A DNA stretch of 13,186 nucleotides from an uncultured Eubacteriales bacterium (GTDB lineage: Bacteria; Bacillota; Clostridia; Lachnospirales; Bianqueaceae), in NCBI GenBank assembly GCA_902493345.1, contig CABUPM010000062.1, forward strand, positions 1 to 13,186, in the 5' to 3' direction. Shown one piece after another: positions 6,980 to 13,186 of the stretch. The position numbers and the translations under genes are program-made. The notes below the pieces were generated by a model that was given only the letters and a program-made list of their open reading frames with translations, made no database searches and was not told where the DNA came from. Numbering within the stretch: the first letter of the stretch is position 1; each line of letters begins with the position of its first letter.

Positions 6980-8731
6980 ATGAAAAAACAGAGAATCGGC
7001 GCATGGCTTTTGGCGGTGCTGATGCTGCTGGGATCCGCGGCGGGATGCACAGGCGGACAGGATTCTAAGGCGGAGAGTTCCAAGGAGGACTCCTCTGCGG
7101 CGGAGTCCTCTAAGGCAGAGGAGTCCAGTGCGGAGGCGGACAGTATCTTTAACGCACCGGGAGAACTCCCGATCGTTAAGGAGCCGGTAACACTGAGTAT
7201 TTTCGCACCAAGCAATGGAGAATACAGCTGGGCGGAGAATACAGAGACATTGGAGCTGGAGGACAAGACAGGCATTCATCTGGATTGGTCGATCGCGTCT
7301 TCCTCTGATGACGTATACGATAAGTTCAGCGTGATGTTTGCGTCCCATACGATGACAGATATCATGCTGGTGGGTGTAGGTTCCCGATATGACAAAGCCA
7401 ATGAGGCTTTGTTTGGCGCGCAGGGCCTGGTACTGCCGCTCAACGAGTATCTGGATACAGTATCGGTGGGCTATAAGGCCGCTTTTGAAGAACTGGACGG
7501 AATGCGGGAATTTATCACGACCCCTGACGGCTATATCTATTCACTGCCCAATGTGGATGGATCGCTGCATGTACAGTATATGATGAAGCTCTGGATCAAT
7601 ACGACATGGCTGGAGAATGTGGGAATGGAGATGCCCAAGACCACGGACGAGTTCCTGGCGGTTATGAGAGCGTTCAAGGAACAGGATGCCAACGGCAACG
7701 GAGACGCGACGGACGAGATTCCGCTGTCAACGGTTGTATCCACAGTGGGAGGCGGCGCGCAGATCGACGGATTCCTGATGGCTCCCTTCCAGCTGACGCC
7801 CAATGGCGATAAGCTGTATGTGGATAACGGGGTTGTAACCTATGCTCCGGTGCAGGACGGCTATAAGGAAGGCCTGAAGTATCTGGCGCAGATGTACAGT
7901 GAAGGCCTGATCAATCCGGAATCCTTTACGCAGGATCTGAGCAATCAGGTCAATGTTAATGAGGCCGGAGAGCAGGCAAGAATCGGTGCGTTCCTGGGAA
8001 TGCGTCCTGGCTTTGGATGCGATCTGGCATCGATTCCGAACTCCAAGAAGTGGGAGCAGTATCAGTCACTGGCGCCTTTGACCGGACCGGACGGACAGTG
8101 CATCGCCGCATGGAATCCGTATCTGATGTATCAGACGGGTATGACATTTATCTCTTCTACCTGCTCTAATCCGGAGGCAGCCTTCCGATTCATCGATTAT
8201 CTGGCAACAGAAGAAGGCAGCATGAGATCGGCGATTGGAATCGAGGGAGTGCATTGGAGAAAGGCAGAACCAGGAGAGCTGGATATGGACGGTGAGCAGG
8301 CGGCGTATACGCTGCTGAACGCAGACAGTACCAATCAGACATGGACACAGCTGTGCGGCTTGGTTCGTACACCGAAGTTTGTGACCTCCGTAACGACCAA
8401 TCAGAATCCGTATGCAGAGGGAGTAGCGCCTTTGACCGGACGTCAGATCGTACTCTATCGTGCGTCCAAGGAGCATGAGAAGGTCAGACAGTCGCTGGAG
8501 AGCGTATTGCCGGATCTGTACATGTCGGAGGCAGATGCTGAGGAGATGTCGCTGATCAAGGCTACACTGACCAATACGCAGAATTCTGCTCTGGTAGAAT
8601 TTATCACAGGCAGCAAGGACATAGAAACAGGATGGGAGAGCTATAAGAACGACCTGGAGAATCAGGGACTGTCCCGTTATCTGGAGCTGCTCCAGAAGGC
8701 GTATGACGCATCCGCGTTTGCTAAAAAGTAA
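6980..8731 (+). CDS. Extracellular solute-binding lipoprotein (LplA/family 1 type)
   Basis: This 583-residue protein has a lipoprotein signal peptide: a positively charged start (MKKQR), a hydrophobic core (about 8-19) and the lipobox-like SAAGC with the lipidated Cys at residue 23. A Ser/Glu/Ala-rich tether (about 24-56) leads to a large binding-protein fold. The length, the segment TLSIFAPSNGEYSW and the loop DANGNGDATDEIP (236-248, a calcium-loop-like element) fit the LplA/YtcQ-like family. These proteins bind oligosaccharides outside the cell for ABC importers. AAGGAG lies 7 nt before the ATG. The gene follows the membrane AraC-type regulator, a common arrangement. It is not followed by permease genes: a strong terminator comes 15 bp after the stop. 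The transporter partners must be encoded elsewhere, or the protein serves as a sensor partner. The ligand is not known; a xylan- or arabinan-derived oligosaccharide is inferred from the GH43 gene nearby. Confidence 0.88.
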   Translation: MKKQRIGAWLLAVLMLLGSAAGCTGGQDSKAESSKEDSSAAESSKAEESSAEADSIFNAPGELPIVKEPVTLSIFAPSNGEYSWAENTETLELEDKTGIHLDWSIASSSDDVYDKFSVMFASHTMTDIMLVGVGSRYDKANEALFGAQGLVLPLNEYLDTVSVGYKAAFEELDGMREFITTPDGYIYSLPNVDGSLHVQYMMKLWINTTWLENVGMEMPKTTDEFLAVMRAFKEQDANGNGDATDEIPLSTVVSTVGGGAQIDGFLMAPFQLTPNGDKLYVDNGVVTYAPVQDGYKEGLKYLAQMYSEGLINPESFTQDLSNQVNVNEAGEQARIGAFLGMRPGFGCDLASIPNSKKWEQYQSLAPLTGPDGQCIAAWNPYLMYQTGMTFISSTCSNPEAAFRFIDYLATEEGSMRSAIGIEGVHWRKAEPGELDMDGEQAAYTLLNADSTNQTWTQLCGLVRTPKFVTSVTTNQNPYAEGVAPLTGRQIVLYRASKEHEKVRQSLESVLPDLYMSEADAEEMSLIKATLTNTQNSALVEFITGSKDIETGWESYKNDLENQGLSRYLELLQKAYDASAFAKK

Positions 8732-8745
8732 AGATCTGCAAAGTT

Positions 8746-8871
8746 TCAGCCGGCAGGATTTCCTGCCGGCTGTTTGTCGTTAACGTAGGTGAATTCGATT
8801 TGATGCAGATATTTTTCCAAAGCATCTTGTGTAAGTATTTTTGCCTCCTCGTGCGGCGTGATAAAGAACAT
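8746..8871 (-). CDS. Possible 41-residue leftward ORF, or remnant, between SBP and racemase-fusion genes
   Basis: The minus strand is open from an ATG at 8871-8869 to a TGA at 8748-8746 and encodes 41 residues beginning MFFITPHEEAKILTQDALEK. The sequence looks protein-like: a charged, amphipathic helix-rich stretch ending in HQIEFTYVND. It was not recognised as any family. The C-terminal seven or so codons are the terminator hairpin itself. There is no Shine-Dalgarno site. A perfect TATAAT (8881-8876, minus) ends just 4 nt before the ATG, so any transcript from it would be nearly leaderless, but no -35 box is seen. The frame stays open upstream of the ATG as far as 8950. It may be a small gene, the decayed 3' end of a former leftward gene, or chance. 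Confidence 0.22.
   Translation of the reverse strand: MFFITPHEEAKILTQDALEKYLHQIEFTYVNDKQPAGNPAG
8747..8777 (+). terminator. Rho-independent terminator after the solute-binding protein gene
   Basis: CAGCCGGCAGG (8747-8757) pairs perfectly with CCTGCCGGCTG (8762-8772) around the loop ATTT, followed by TTTGTCGTT. The stem is GC-rich and has 11 perfect pairs. The short U-run is adequate rather than ideal. It separates the carbohydrate cluster from the racemase-fusion gene. Confidence 0.82.
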
Positions 8872-8916
8872 GCCAATTATATTAACAGAACAGAAGAAAA
8901 TGCTACCGTCTCGGCC

Positions 8917-8945
8917 TTGTTTTTTTGCTATAAGCGGTGTATAAT
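8917..8945 (+). promoter_or_regulatory. murI: Promoter of the racemase-fusion gene
   Basis: TTGTTT (8917-8922), a 17-bp spacer and a perfect TATAAT (8940-8945) precede the fusion gene. Transcription would start near 8952, about 34 nt before the GTG start. This placement rules out the in-frame ATG at 8944, which overlaps the -10 box. Confidence 0.62.
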
Positions 8946-8985
8946 GTCTTTAGATTTTTATTGGAGGAAGAAAGGGGGAGCAGCG

Positions 8986-10209
8986 GTGACGGAACGATAT
9001 CGGACGCTGCTGGAGGGGATGAAAGCTCTGATCGATCCCAAAGAACCGGTGATCACAGGGCTTGCGAACGCGTCTGCTTTATTATATCAACAATTGCCGG
9101 ACCTGAACTGGGCCGGATTTTATATGGTTCGAGGCCATGAATTGGCGTTGGGACCGTTTCAGGGAAAGCCCGCTTGCACGAGAATCGAAATAGGGAGAGG
9201 CGTTTGCGGCAGCGCATGGAAGGCGGATCAGGTACTGCGCGTTATGGATGTGCATGCGTTTCCGGGGCATATCGCCTGTGACAGTGCATCCGCATCAGAG
9301 ATTGTTCTGCCGATTCACCAGGGCGGCAAAGTAGCGGCCGTGCTGGATCTGGACAGCCCGCAGCCGGGAAGATTCCTTCCGGAGGATGAGGAAGGACTGA
9401 GAAGCATAGCCAGGCTCCTGGAAGAGAGGCTTTTTTCATTTCAGCCATGTGCTTACGTCCAGAATTCGGAAGCGTCTATCGGGATTATGGATTCCGGTGT
9501 GGGAGGCATCAGTGTGCTGAAGGAGATCATGAAACTGCTTCCCAAGGAGCAATGCGTTTATTACGGCGATTTTGAACACGCGCCCTATGGAACCAGACAG
9601 GTGGGAGAGGTACAGCAGTTTACGTTTGCCTGTGTGGAGAAGCTACTGCAGCACGGAGTAAAGGCACTGGTCATAGCCTGTAATACGGCGACAAGCGCGT
9701 CGATCGCGAGACTGCGGGAGTATTATGAATGGCTTCCAGTGGTCGGGATTGAACCGGCCCTCAAACCGGCGGCAATGCAGCATGCGGGCGACCGGGTTCT
9801 CGTCATGGCGACGCCTATGACGCTGCGGGAGGATAAGTTTCAGCATCTGGTGGATCTGTATGGATCACAGGCGGAGATTCTGCCGGTATCCTGCGAGGGT
9901 CTTATGGAGTTTGTGGAAAAGGGAATTCTGGATGGGCCGGAACTGGAGCAGTTTTTAAGAGAGCGTCTGGGACCGTATCTGCCGGTAGATTCGGTGGTGC
10001 TGGGATGTACGCATTATCCTTTTGTAAGAGATACTGTGAGAAAAATTGTCGGGGAGACAACGACCATCTGGGACGGTGGCGCCGGAACGGCAAGGGAGCT
10101 GAAGCGGCGGCTGGAAGAGAAGAATCTTCTTCGAAAAGAGGGAGAGGGCGGTGTCCTGTTCCTGAACCAGCCGGAGTTTTGTGAAAGGATGCTGCATTAT
10201 GGCGATTGA
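8986..10209 (+). CDS. murI: Fusion of free methionine-(R)-sulfoxide reductase (GAF) and glutamate racemase
   Basis: This is one uninterrupted frame of 407 residues. The GTG start at 8986 has AAGGGGG 7 nt upstream, and earlier ATG codons lie in or before the promoter. Residues about 1-148 are a GAF-type free methionine-(R)-sulfoxide reductase: NWAGFYMV, then Cys64 (ACTRIEIGRG), Cys74 (GVCGSAW) and Cys98 (HIACDSASASEIV). These match the three redox cysteines of the E. coli enzyme. The enzyme reduces free methionine sulfoxide with thioredoxin. Residues about 164-407 are a complete glutamate racemase, which makes D-glutamate for peptidoglycan: GIMDSGVGG (start), catalytic Cys232 in ACNTATS and Cys341 in GCTHYP. 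The two domains are joined by a short linker of about 15 residues. Usual lengths are about 150 and 265, so neither part is truncated. Both are cytoplasmic, homodimeric families. The next gene overlaps the stop codon by 11 bp. Both domain identities are strong; any functional link between them is inference. Confidence 0.93.
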   Translation: MTERYRTLLEGMKALIDPKEPVITGLANASALLYQQLPDLNWAGFYMVRGHELALGPFQGKPACTRIEIGRGVCGSAWKADQVLRVMDVHAFPGHIACDSASASEIVLPIHQGGKVAAVLDLDSPQPGRFLPEDEEGLRSIARLLEERLFSFQPCAYVQNSEASIGIMDSGVGGISVLKEIMKLLPKEQCVYYGDFEHAPYGTRQVGEVQQFTFACVEKLLQHGVKALVIACNTATSASIARLREYYEWLPVVGIEPALKPAAMQHAGDRVLVMATPMTLREDKFQHLVDLYGSQAEILPVSCEGLMEFVEKGILDGPELEQFLRERLGPYLPVDSVVLGCTHYPFVRDTVRKIVGETTTIWDGGAGTARELKRRLEEKNLLRKEGEGGVLFLNQPEFCERMLHYGD

Positions 10210-11059
10210 TCTGCATACACACTCCGTCTATTCCGACGGAAGCGACAGCCCGGAAGAGATTGTGCGGCGCGCGAAGGCATTGGGATTGCACGCAGTGGCG
10301 CTTACAGACCATGATACAACAGCCGGGCTTACAGAATTTATGGCAGCCGGAGAGAGAAGTCAGCTGCTTACGATTCCTGGGATTGAACTGTCCTGCGAAT
10401 ACATGGGGCGGGACGTACATGTACTCGGCTACCGGATCCGCTACGGGGAAGCATCGCTGGAGAATAGACTCAAGGCGGTTCGGGAAGAGAGAGAAGAGCG
10501 CAATCAGCGCATGCTTCAGAAGCTTTCGGAGCTCGGATATCCGCTTACCTATGAAGAGGTATGCGAACAGTCGCATGGCGCGATCGTTTCCCGAGTGCAT
10601 TTTGCTTTGGCGCTTTGGAAAAAAGGATATGTAGAGAGCAAAAACGAGGCCTTTGACCGGTTGATCGGCAATGGCGGCCCGGCGTATTTGCCAAGGCACT
10701 GTATGACAGTAGCGGAAGGAGTGCAGACGATCTGCGCCTCCGGCGGGATCGCGGTGCTGGCGCATCCGATGCAGTACCAGCTGGATGCAGCGGAATTGGA
10801 GAAGCTGTTGCGGCATACGAAGGACTGCGGAGCTTCCGGGGTGGAGGTCATCCACTCCCGGTGTCCGAAGGAGGACACCGGGAGGCTGATACAGATGGCC
10901 TGCCGCCTGGGACTTTCCTGTACAGGCGGGAGCGACTACCACGGCATCAATAAAACCAATGTTTTTCTGGGAGAAGGGTATGACGGCGCGCGGATTCCCG
11001 ATGCGTACCTGGCGGCGCTGCATTTGGAAGAATATATATCAATCTCTCCGGAAAGATAA
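10199..11059 (+). CDS. PHP-domain metal-dependent phosphoesterase (TrpH/RNase AM-like)
   Basis: This 286-residue cytoplasmic protein has the full PHP metal-ligand set: His6 and His8 (DLHTHS), Asp13 (SDGSD), His38 (TDHDT), Glu63 (GIELSCE), His74 (HVLGY), His134 (RVHFA), His189 (LAHP), and Asp246 and His248 (SDYHG). Its length and layout match the YciV/TrpH branch. Characterised members of that branch include 3',5'-nucleotide bisphosphate phosphatases and E. coli RNase AM, which trims RNA from the 5' end. The exact substrate here cannot be read from the sequence. The ATG at 10199 is chosen because AAGGA lies 9 nt upstream and the motif MAIDLHTHS then begins the protein as usual. A GTG 18 bp upstream lacks a comparable site. 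The gene starts inside the last codons of the racemase-fusion gene, so translation of the two is probably coupled. No clear terminator is visible in the 121-bp gap that follows. Confidence 0.9.
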   Translation: MAIDLHTHSVYSDGSDSPEEIVRRAKALGLHAVALTDHDTTAGLTEFMAAGERSQLLTIPGIELSCEYMGRDVHVLGYRIRYGEASLENRLKAVREEREERNQRMLQKLSELGYPLTYEEVCEQSHGAIVSRVHFALALWKKGYVESKNEAFDRLIGNGGPAYLPRHCMTVAEGVQTICASGGIAVLAHPMQYQLDAAELEKLLRHTKDCGASGVEVIHSRCPKEDTGRLIQMACRLGLSCTGGSDYHGINKTNVFLGEGYDGARIPDAYLAALHLEEYISISPER

Positions 11060-11109
11060 GAACAGTATGTGAAGAAAAAAGTCTTTTATTCTAAAATACC
11101 GGCCGGAAC

Positions 11110-11139
11110 TTGACAAATTTCCAGAACACGCGGTATAAT
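11110..11139 (+). promoter_or_regulatory. secDF: Promoter of secDF with consensus hexamers
   Basis: A perfect TTGACA (11110-11115), an 18-bp spacer and a perfect TATAAT (11134-11139) lie in the gap before secDF. Transcription would start near 11146, giving a leader of about 35 nt. The leader has a short CGGC/GCCG hairpin and an SD-like AAGAGG 7 nt before the ATG. This is the strongest-looking promoter in the window and fits constant high expression of a secretion gene. Confidence 0.85.
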
Positions 11140-11180
11140 AAGTCATTGCGGCTAAGGCCGGGAGAGGAAGAGGTACAAGC

Positions 11181-13186
11181 ATGAAGAATCTGAAAAATGT
11201 TTTAATTCTGCTGTTTTCCCTGGTAGTCATTACGGTTACGACCTTGGTGGCCTTTTTGGGAATCGGGGACAATCGTTATGTCGGAATTAACAATATCAAT
11301 CTGGGTCTGGATCTGGCCGGCGGTGTCAGTATTACCTATAAGGCACAGGAAGAGAATCCGACAGCAGAGCAGATGGATGGCGTGTTGGCCATCATCAACA
11401 ACCGGTTGAGTTCGCTGGGATATACAGAAGCGACGGCCGTAGTGGAGAGCGGCGATCGGATCCGGGTAGAGATTCCGGGTGTGTCCGATGCCAATGAAGC
11501 CGTTCGTCAGATCGGTAAGACGGCAATGCTGACATTTGTCGGCGTAGACTGGTCGGATGTGCAAAAGGCCGACTTTTGGGATGAATATGTGGATGCTTTG
11601 ACAGAAAAGACGCTGAAGGATCTGCAGGAACAGGGATCCTCTACATATACGGAGTCCGCGGTACGCTCCAGTGTAGAGAACTATTTGAATACTCCGGGAT
11701 CCGCGCTCTATTATTTCCCGGATGAGACGGGAGAGCTTCTGCAGAAGGCAGTGGACGCGGGAATCGCGGAGATCGTTCTGGAAGGCGAAGACGTGAGCAA
11801 TGCGACTGCGCAGCATGGTCAGGTATCTTCTGCCGGATTGGTCGAGGATTATGTAAAGCTGGAATTAACCAGCGACGGAACCAAGAAGTTTGCGGACGCG
11901 ACCGAAAAGTACAAAGGAAAGTATATCGCGATTCGTCTGGATCAGACGGTTGTCAGCTTTCCAGGTGTCAATACCGTAATCAGCAACGGTGAAGCCGTAA
12001 TTACCGGTATGAGCGGATCGGATGAGGCAAAGCACCTGGCTTCGGATATCCGAGGCGGCGCGCTGCCGGTTCAGTTGGAGGATATTGAACACAATAGTGT
12101 CGGCGCGACGCTGGGACAGGATGCGCTGCATACCAGTCTGACCGCGGCGGTGATTGGTTTTGCGCTGATTCTTTTATTCATGATTGTCATCTATCGTGTG
12201 CCCGGTGTGATCGCCTGCTTGGCGCTGATATTCTACATCTCGGCAGAGCTTTTGTGCATCAATCTGCTGGATGCGACACTGACCCTGCCGGGAATCGCGG
12301 GTATCATTCTGTCCATCGGTATGGCGGTCGACGCGAATATCGTTATCTTCGCTCGAATCAATGAAGAATTGAAGTCTGGCAGAGGCATCCGCGCGGCCGT
12401 GGACAGCGGATTCAAAAAGGCGCTGTCCGCGATTGTGGACGGCAATGTGACAACGCTGATCGCGGCAGGTGTGCTGTGGTTCCTGGGAAGCGGTACGGCC
12501 AAGGGATTTGCCCTGACATTGGCACTGGGTATCGTACTCTCCATGTTTACAGCGCTGGTGCTGTCCAGAATTCTTCTGAAGGCGACAGTTGAGATTCTGC
12601 CGGAGAAGAAGGGATTGTATCAGTTCCTGCAGTTTAAGAAGAGAGAGCATTCTTGGAAGATCGTCGAGAAGGCGAAGCTGTGGTTTACGATTCCGGCAGT
12701 TGTCCTGGTGATTGGTCTGGGCTTCTTCCTCTTCAAGGGAATGAATCTGGATATTGATTTCGCAGGGGGAACCATGCTGCAGATCGATATGGAAAAAGAA
12801 TATGATAACCGTGAGCTGACGGATCTTGTCAAGGAAGTCAGCGGCGACACCAATCCTATGATTCAGGGGATCAGCGGCGCCAATCAGGAACATCACGTAT
12901 CCATCAAGGTCAAGGAATTGACGACGGAGCAGATTGACAGCCTGTATCGCGCGGTTGCGGAGAGGTTCGGGCTGGACACGGAGAACAAGGCCAATCTGAT
13001 CTCTCAGTCCACCATCAGCCCGACGGTGAGCGGCGAGATGCAGACCAAGGCAGTGACGGCAACGCTGGTCGCGGCGCTTTTGACATTGATCTATATCACG
13101 TTCCGTTTCCATGACTTCCGATTCGGAGTCAGCTCGATCATTGCCCTGCTGCATGACGTGCTGATCGTAGTCGCGGTTTACGCGAT
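11181..13186 (+). CDS. secDF: Fused protein translocase subunit SecDF (3' end outside window)
   Basis: The frame is open from the ATG at 11181 to the window end, giving 668 residues with no stop. SecDF works with SecYEG and uses the proton gradient to pull secreted proteins across the membrane. The SecD part has a first membrane helix (about 7-27), LGLDLAGGV (41-49), a large external domain and then five more helices (about 316-468). These include GMAVDANIVIFARINEEL (380-397), whose Asp384 sits in the conserved proton-path motif. A linker of about 30 residues leads to the SecF part: a helix (about 500-518), NLDIDFAGGTM (522-532), a second external domain, a helix at about 624-642 and the start of a further helix containing ALLHDVLIVV (655-664). 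SecD-SecF fusion in one chain is usual in Bacilli and many Clostridia. Residues about 122-195 look like an insertion relative to the B. subtilis pattern. The C-terminal SecF helices lie beyond the window. Confidence 0.96.
   Translation, partial: MKNLKNVLILLFSLVVITVTTLVAFLGIGDNRYVGINNINLGLDLAGGVSITYKAQEENPTAEQMDGVLAIINNRLSSLGYTEATAVVESGDRIRVEIPGVSDANEAVRQIGKTAMLTFVGVDWSDVQKADFWDEYVDALTEKTLKDLQEQGSSTYTESAVRSSVENYLNTPGSALYYFPDETGELLQKAVDAGIAEIVLEGEDVSNATAQHGQVSSAGLVEDYVKLELTSDGTKKFADATEKYKGKYIAIRLDQTVVSFPGVNTVISNGEAVITGMSGSDEAKHLASDIRGGALPVQLEDIEHNSVGATLGQDALHTSLTAAVIGFALILLFMIVIYRVPGVIACLALIFYISAELLCINLLDATLTLPGIAGIILSIGMAVDANIVIFARINEELKSGRGIRAAVDSGFKKALSAIVDGNVTTLIAAGVLWFLGSGTAKGFALTLALGIVLSMFTALVLSRILLKATVEILPEKKGLYQFLQFKKREHSWKIVEKAKLWFTIPAVVLVIGLGFFLFKGMNLDIDFAGGTMLQIDMEKEYDNRELTDLVKEVSGDTNPMIQGISGANQEHHVSIKVKELTTEQIDSLYRAVAERFGLDTENKANLISQSTISPTVSGEMQTKAVTATLVAALLTLIYITFRFHDFRFGVSSIIALLHDVLIVVAVYA

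Noticed and set aside
8800..8985. Extension of the racemase fusion upstream to an ATG at 8800, 8803 or 8944
   Set aside because: These codons lie upstream of or inside the promoter at 8917-8945, and the extra residues look random. The GTG at 8986 has a good SD.
9487..9489. Separate internal start for a free-standing glutamate racemase
   Set aside because: The ATG falls inside the conserved GIMDSGVGG motif and has no Shine-Dalgarno site, so it would remove part of the fold.
9902..11023. Long minus-strand open frame opposite the racemase and PHP genes
   Set aside because: It is antisense to catalytic motifs of two strong genes and encodes a Cys/His/Arg-rich product with no domain.
11098..11106. 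Palindrome CCGGCCGG after the PHP gene as a terminator
   Set aside because: It has no loop and no following U-run; it overlaps the region just upstream of the secDF promoter.
11060..11180. SCIFF-type small cysteine-rich peptide gene, often found upstream of secD in Clostridia
   Set aside because: The gap holds only the promoter and leader; no cysteine-rich small ORF and no radical SAM maturase is present.
12174..13154. Minus-strand open frame opposite secDF, rich in Gln, Arg and His
   Set aside because: The composition is typical of the reverse complement of a hydrophobic membrane-protein gene; the forward frame is clearly SecDF.

Overview
The window looks like chromosome of a Gram-positive, spore-forming-lineage Firmicute, most likely class Clostridia and plausibly Lachnospiraceae. 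This is inferred from GGAGG-type ribosome binding sites, sigma-A-type promoters, a BofC-like domain protein, a SpoVB/MurJ-like flippase tail, a fused SecDF, a membrane-bound AraC-family regulator beside a lipoprotein binding protein, and moderate GC content. No mobile element, CRISPR array, tRNA or rRNA was seen.

Left part (1-2724): the C-terminus of a polysaccharide-flippase-like membrane protein runs rightward and ends 11 bp inside the convergent 3' end of a small membrane-anchored BofC-domain protein. That gene lies downstream of a leftward ABC-F translation-factor ATPase. The two leftward genes are separated by a nested RNA hairpin that holds the second gene's Shine-Dalgarno sequence and ends in a U-run.

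Middle part (2725-8731): a divergent pair of promoters with overlapping -10 boxes drives the ABC-F gene leftward and a carbohydrate cluster rightward. The cluster consists of a cytoplasmic GH43 beta-xylosidase/arabinofuranosidase, a cold-shock protein, a membrane-spanning AraC-type regulator with an extracellular sensor region, and a solute-binding lipoprotein. The natural reading is a sense-and-use module for plant-derived oligosaccharides, but no permease or ATPase genes are present here. The lipoprotein gene ends at a strong hairpin terminator.

Right part (8732-13186): after a 254-bp intergenic region, which also holds a possible 41-codon leftward ORF, comes a rightward pair. The first gene is the most unusual item in the window: one continuous frame that fuses a free methionine-(R)-sulfoxide reductase GAF domain, with all three redox cysteines, to a complete glutamate racemase. 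It overlaps the start of a PHP-domain phosphoesterase by 11 bp. A promoter with consensus hexamers then precedes a fused secDF gene that runs off the window end and carries an apparent insertion of about 70 residues in the SecD external domain.
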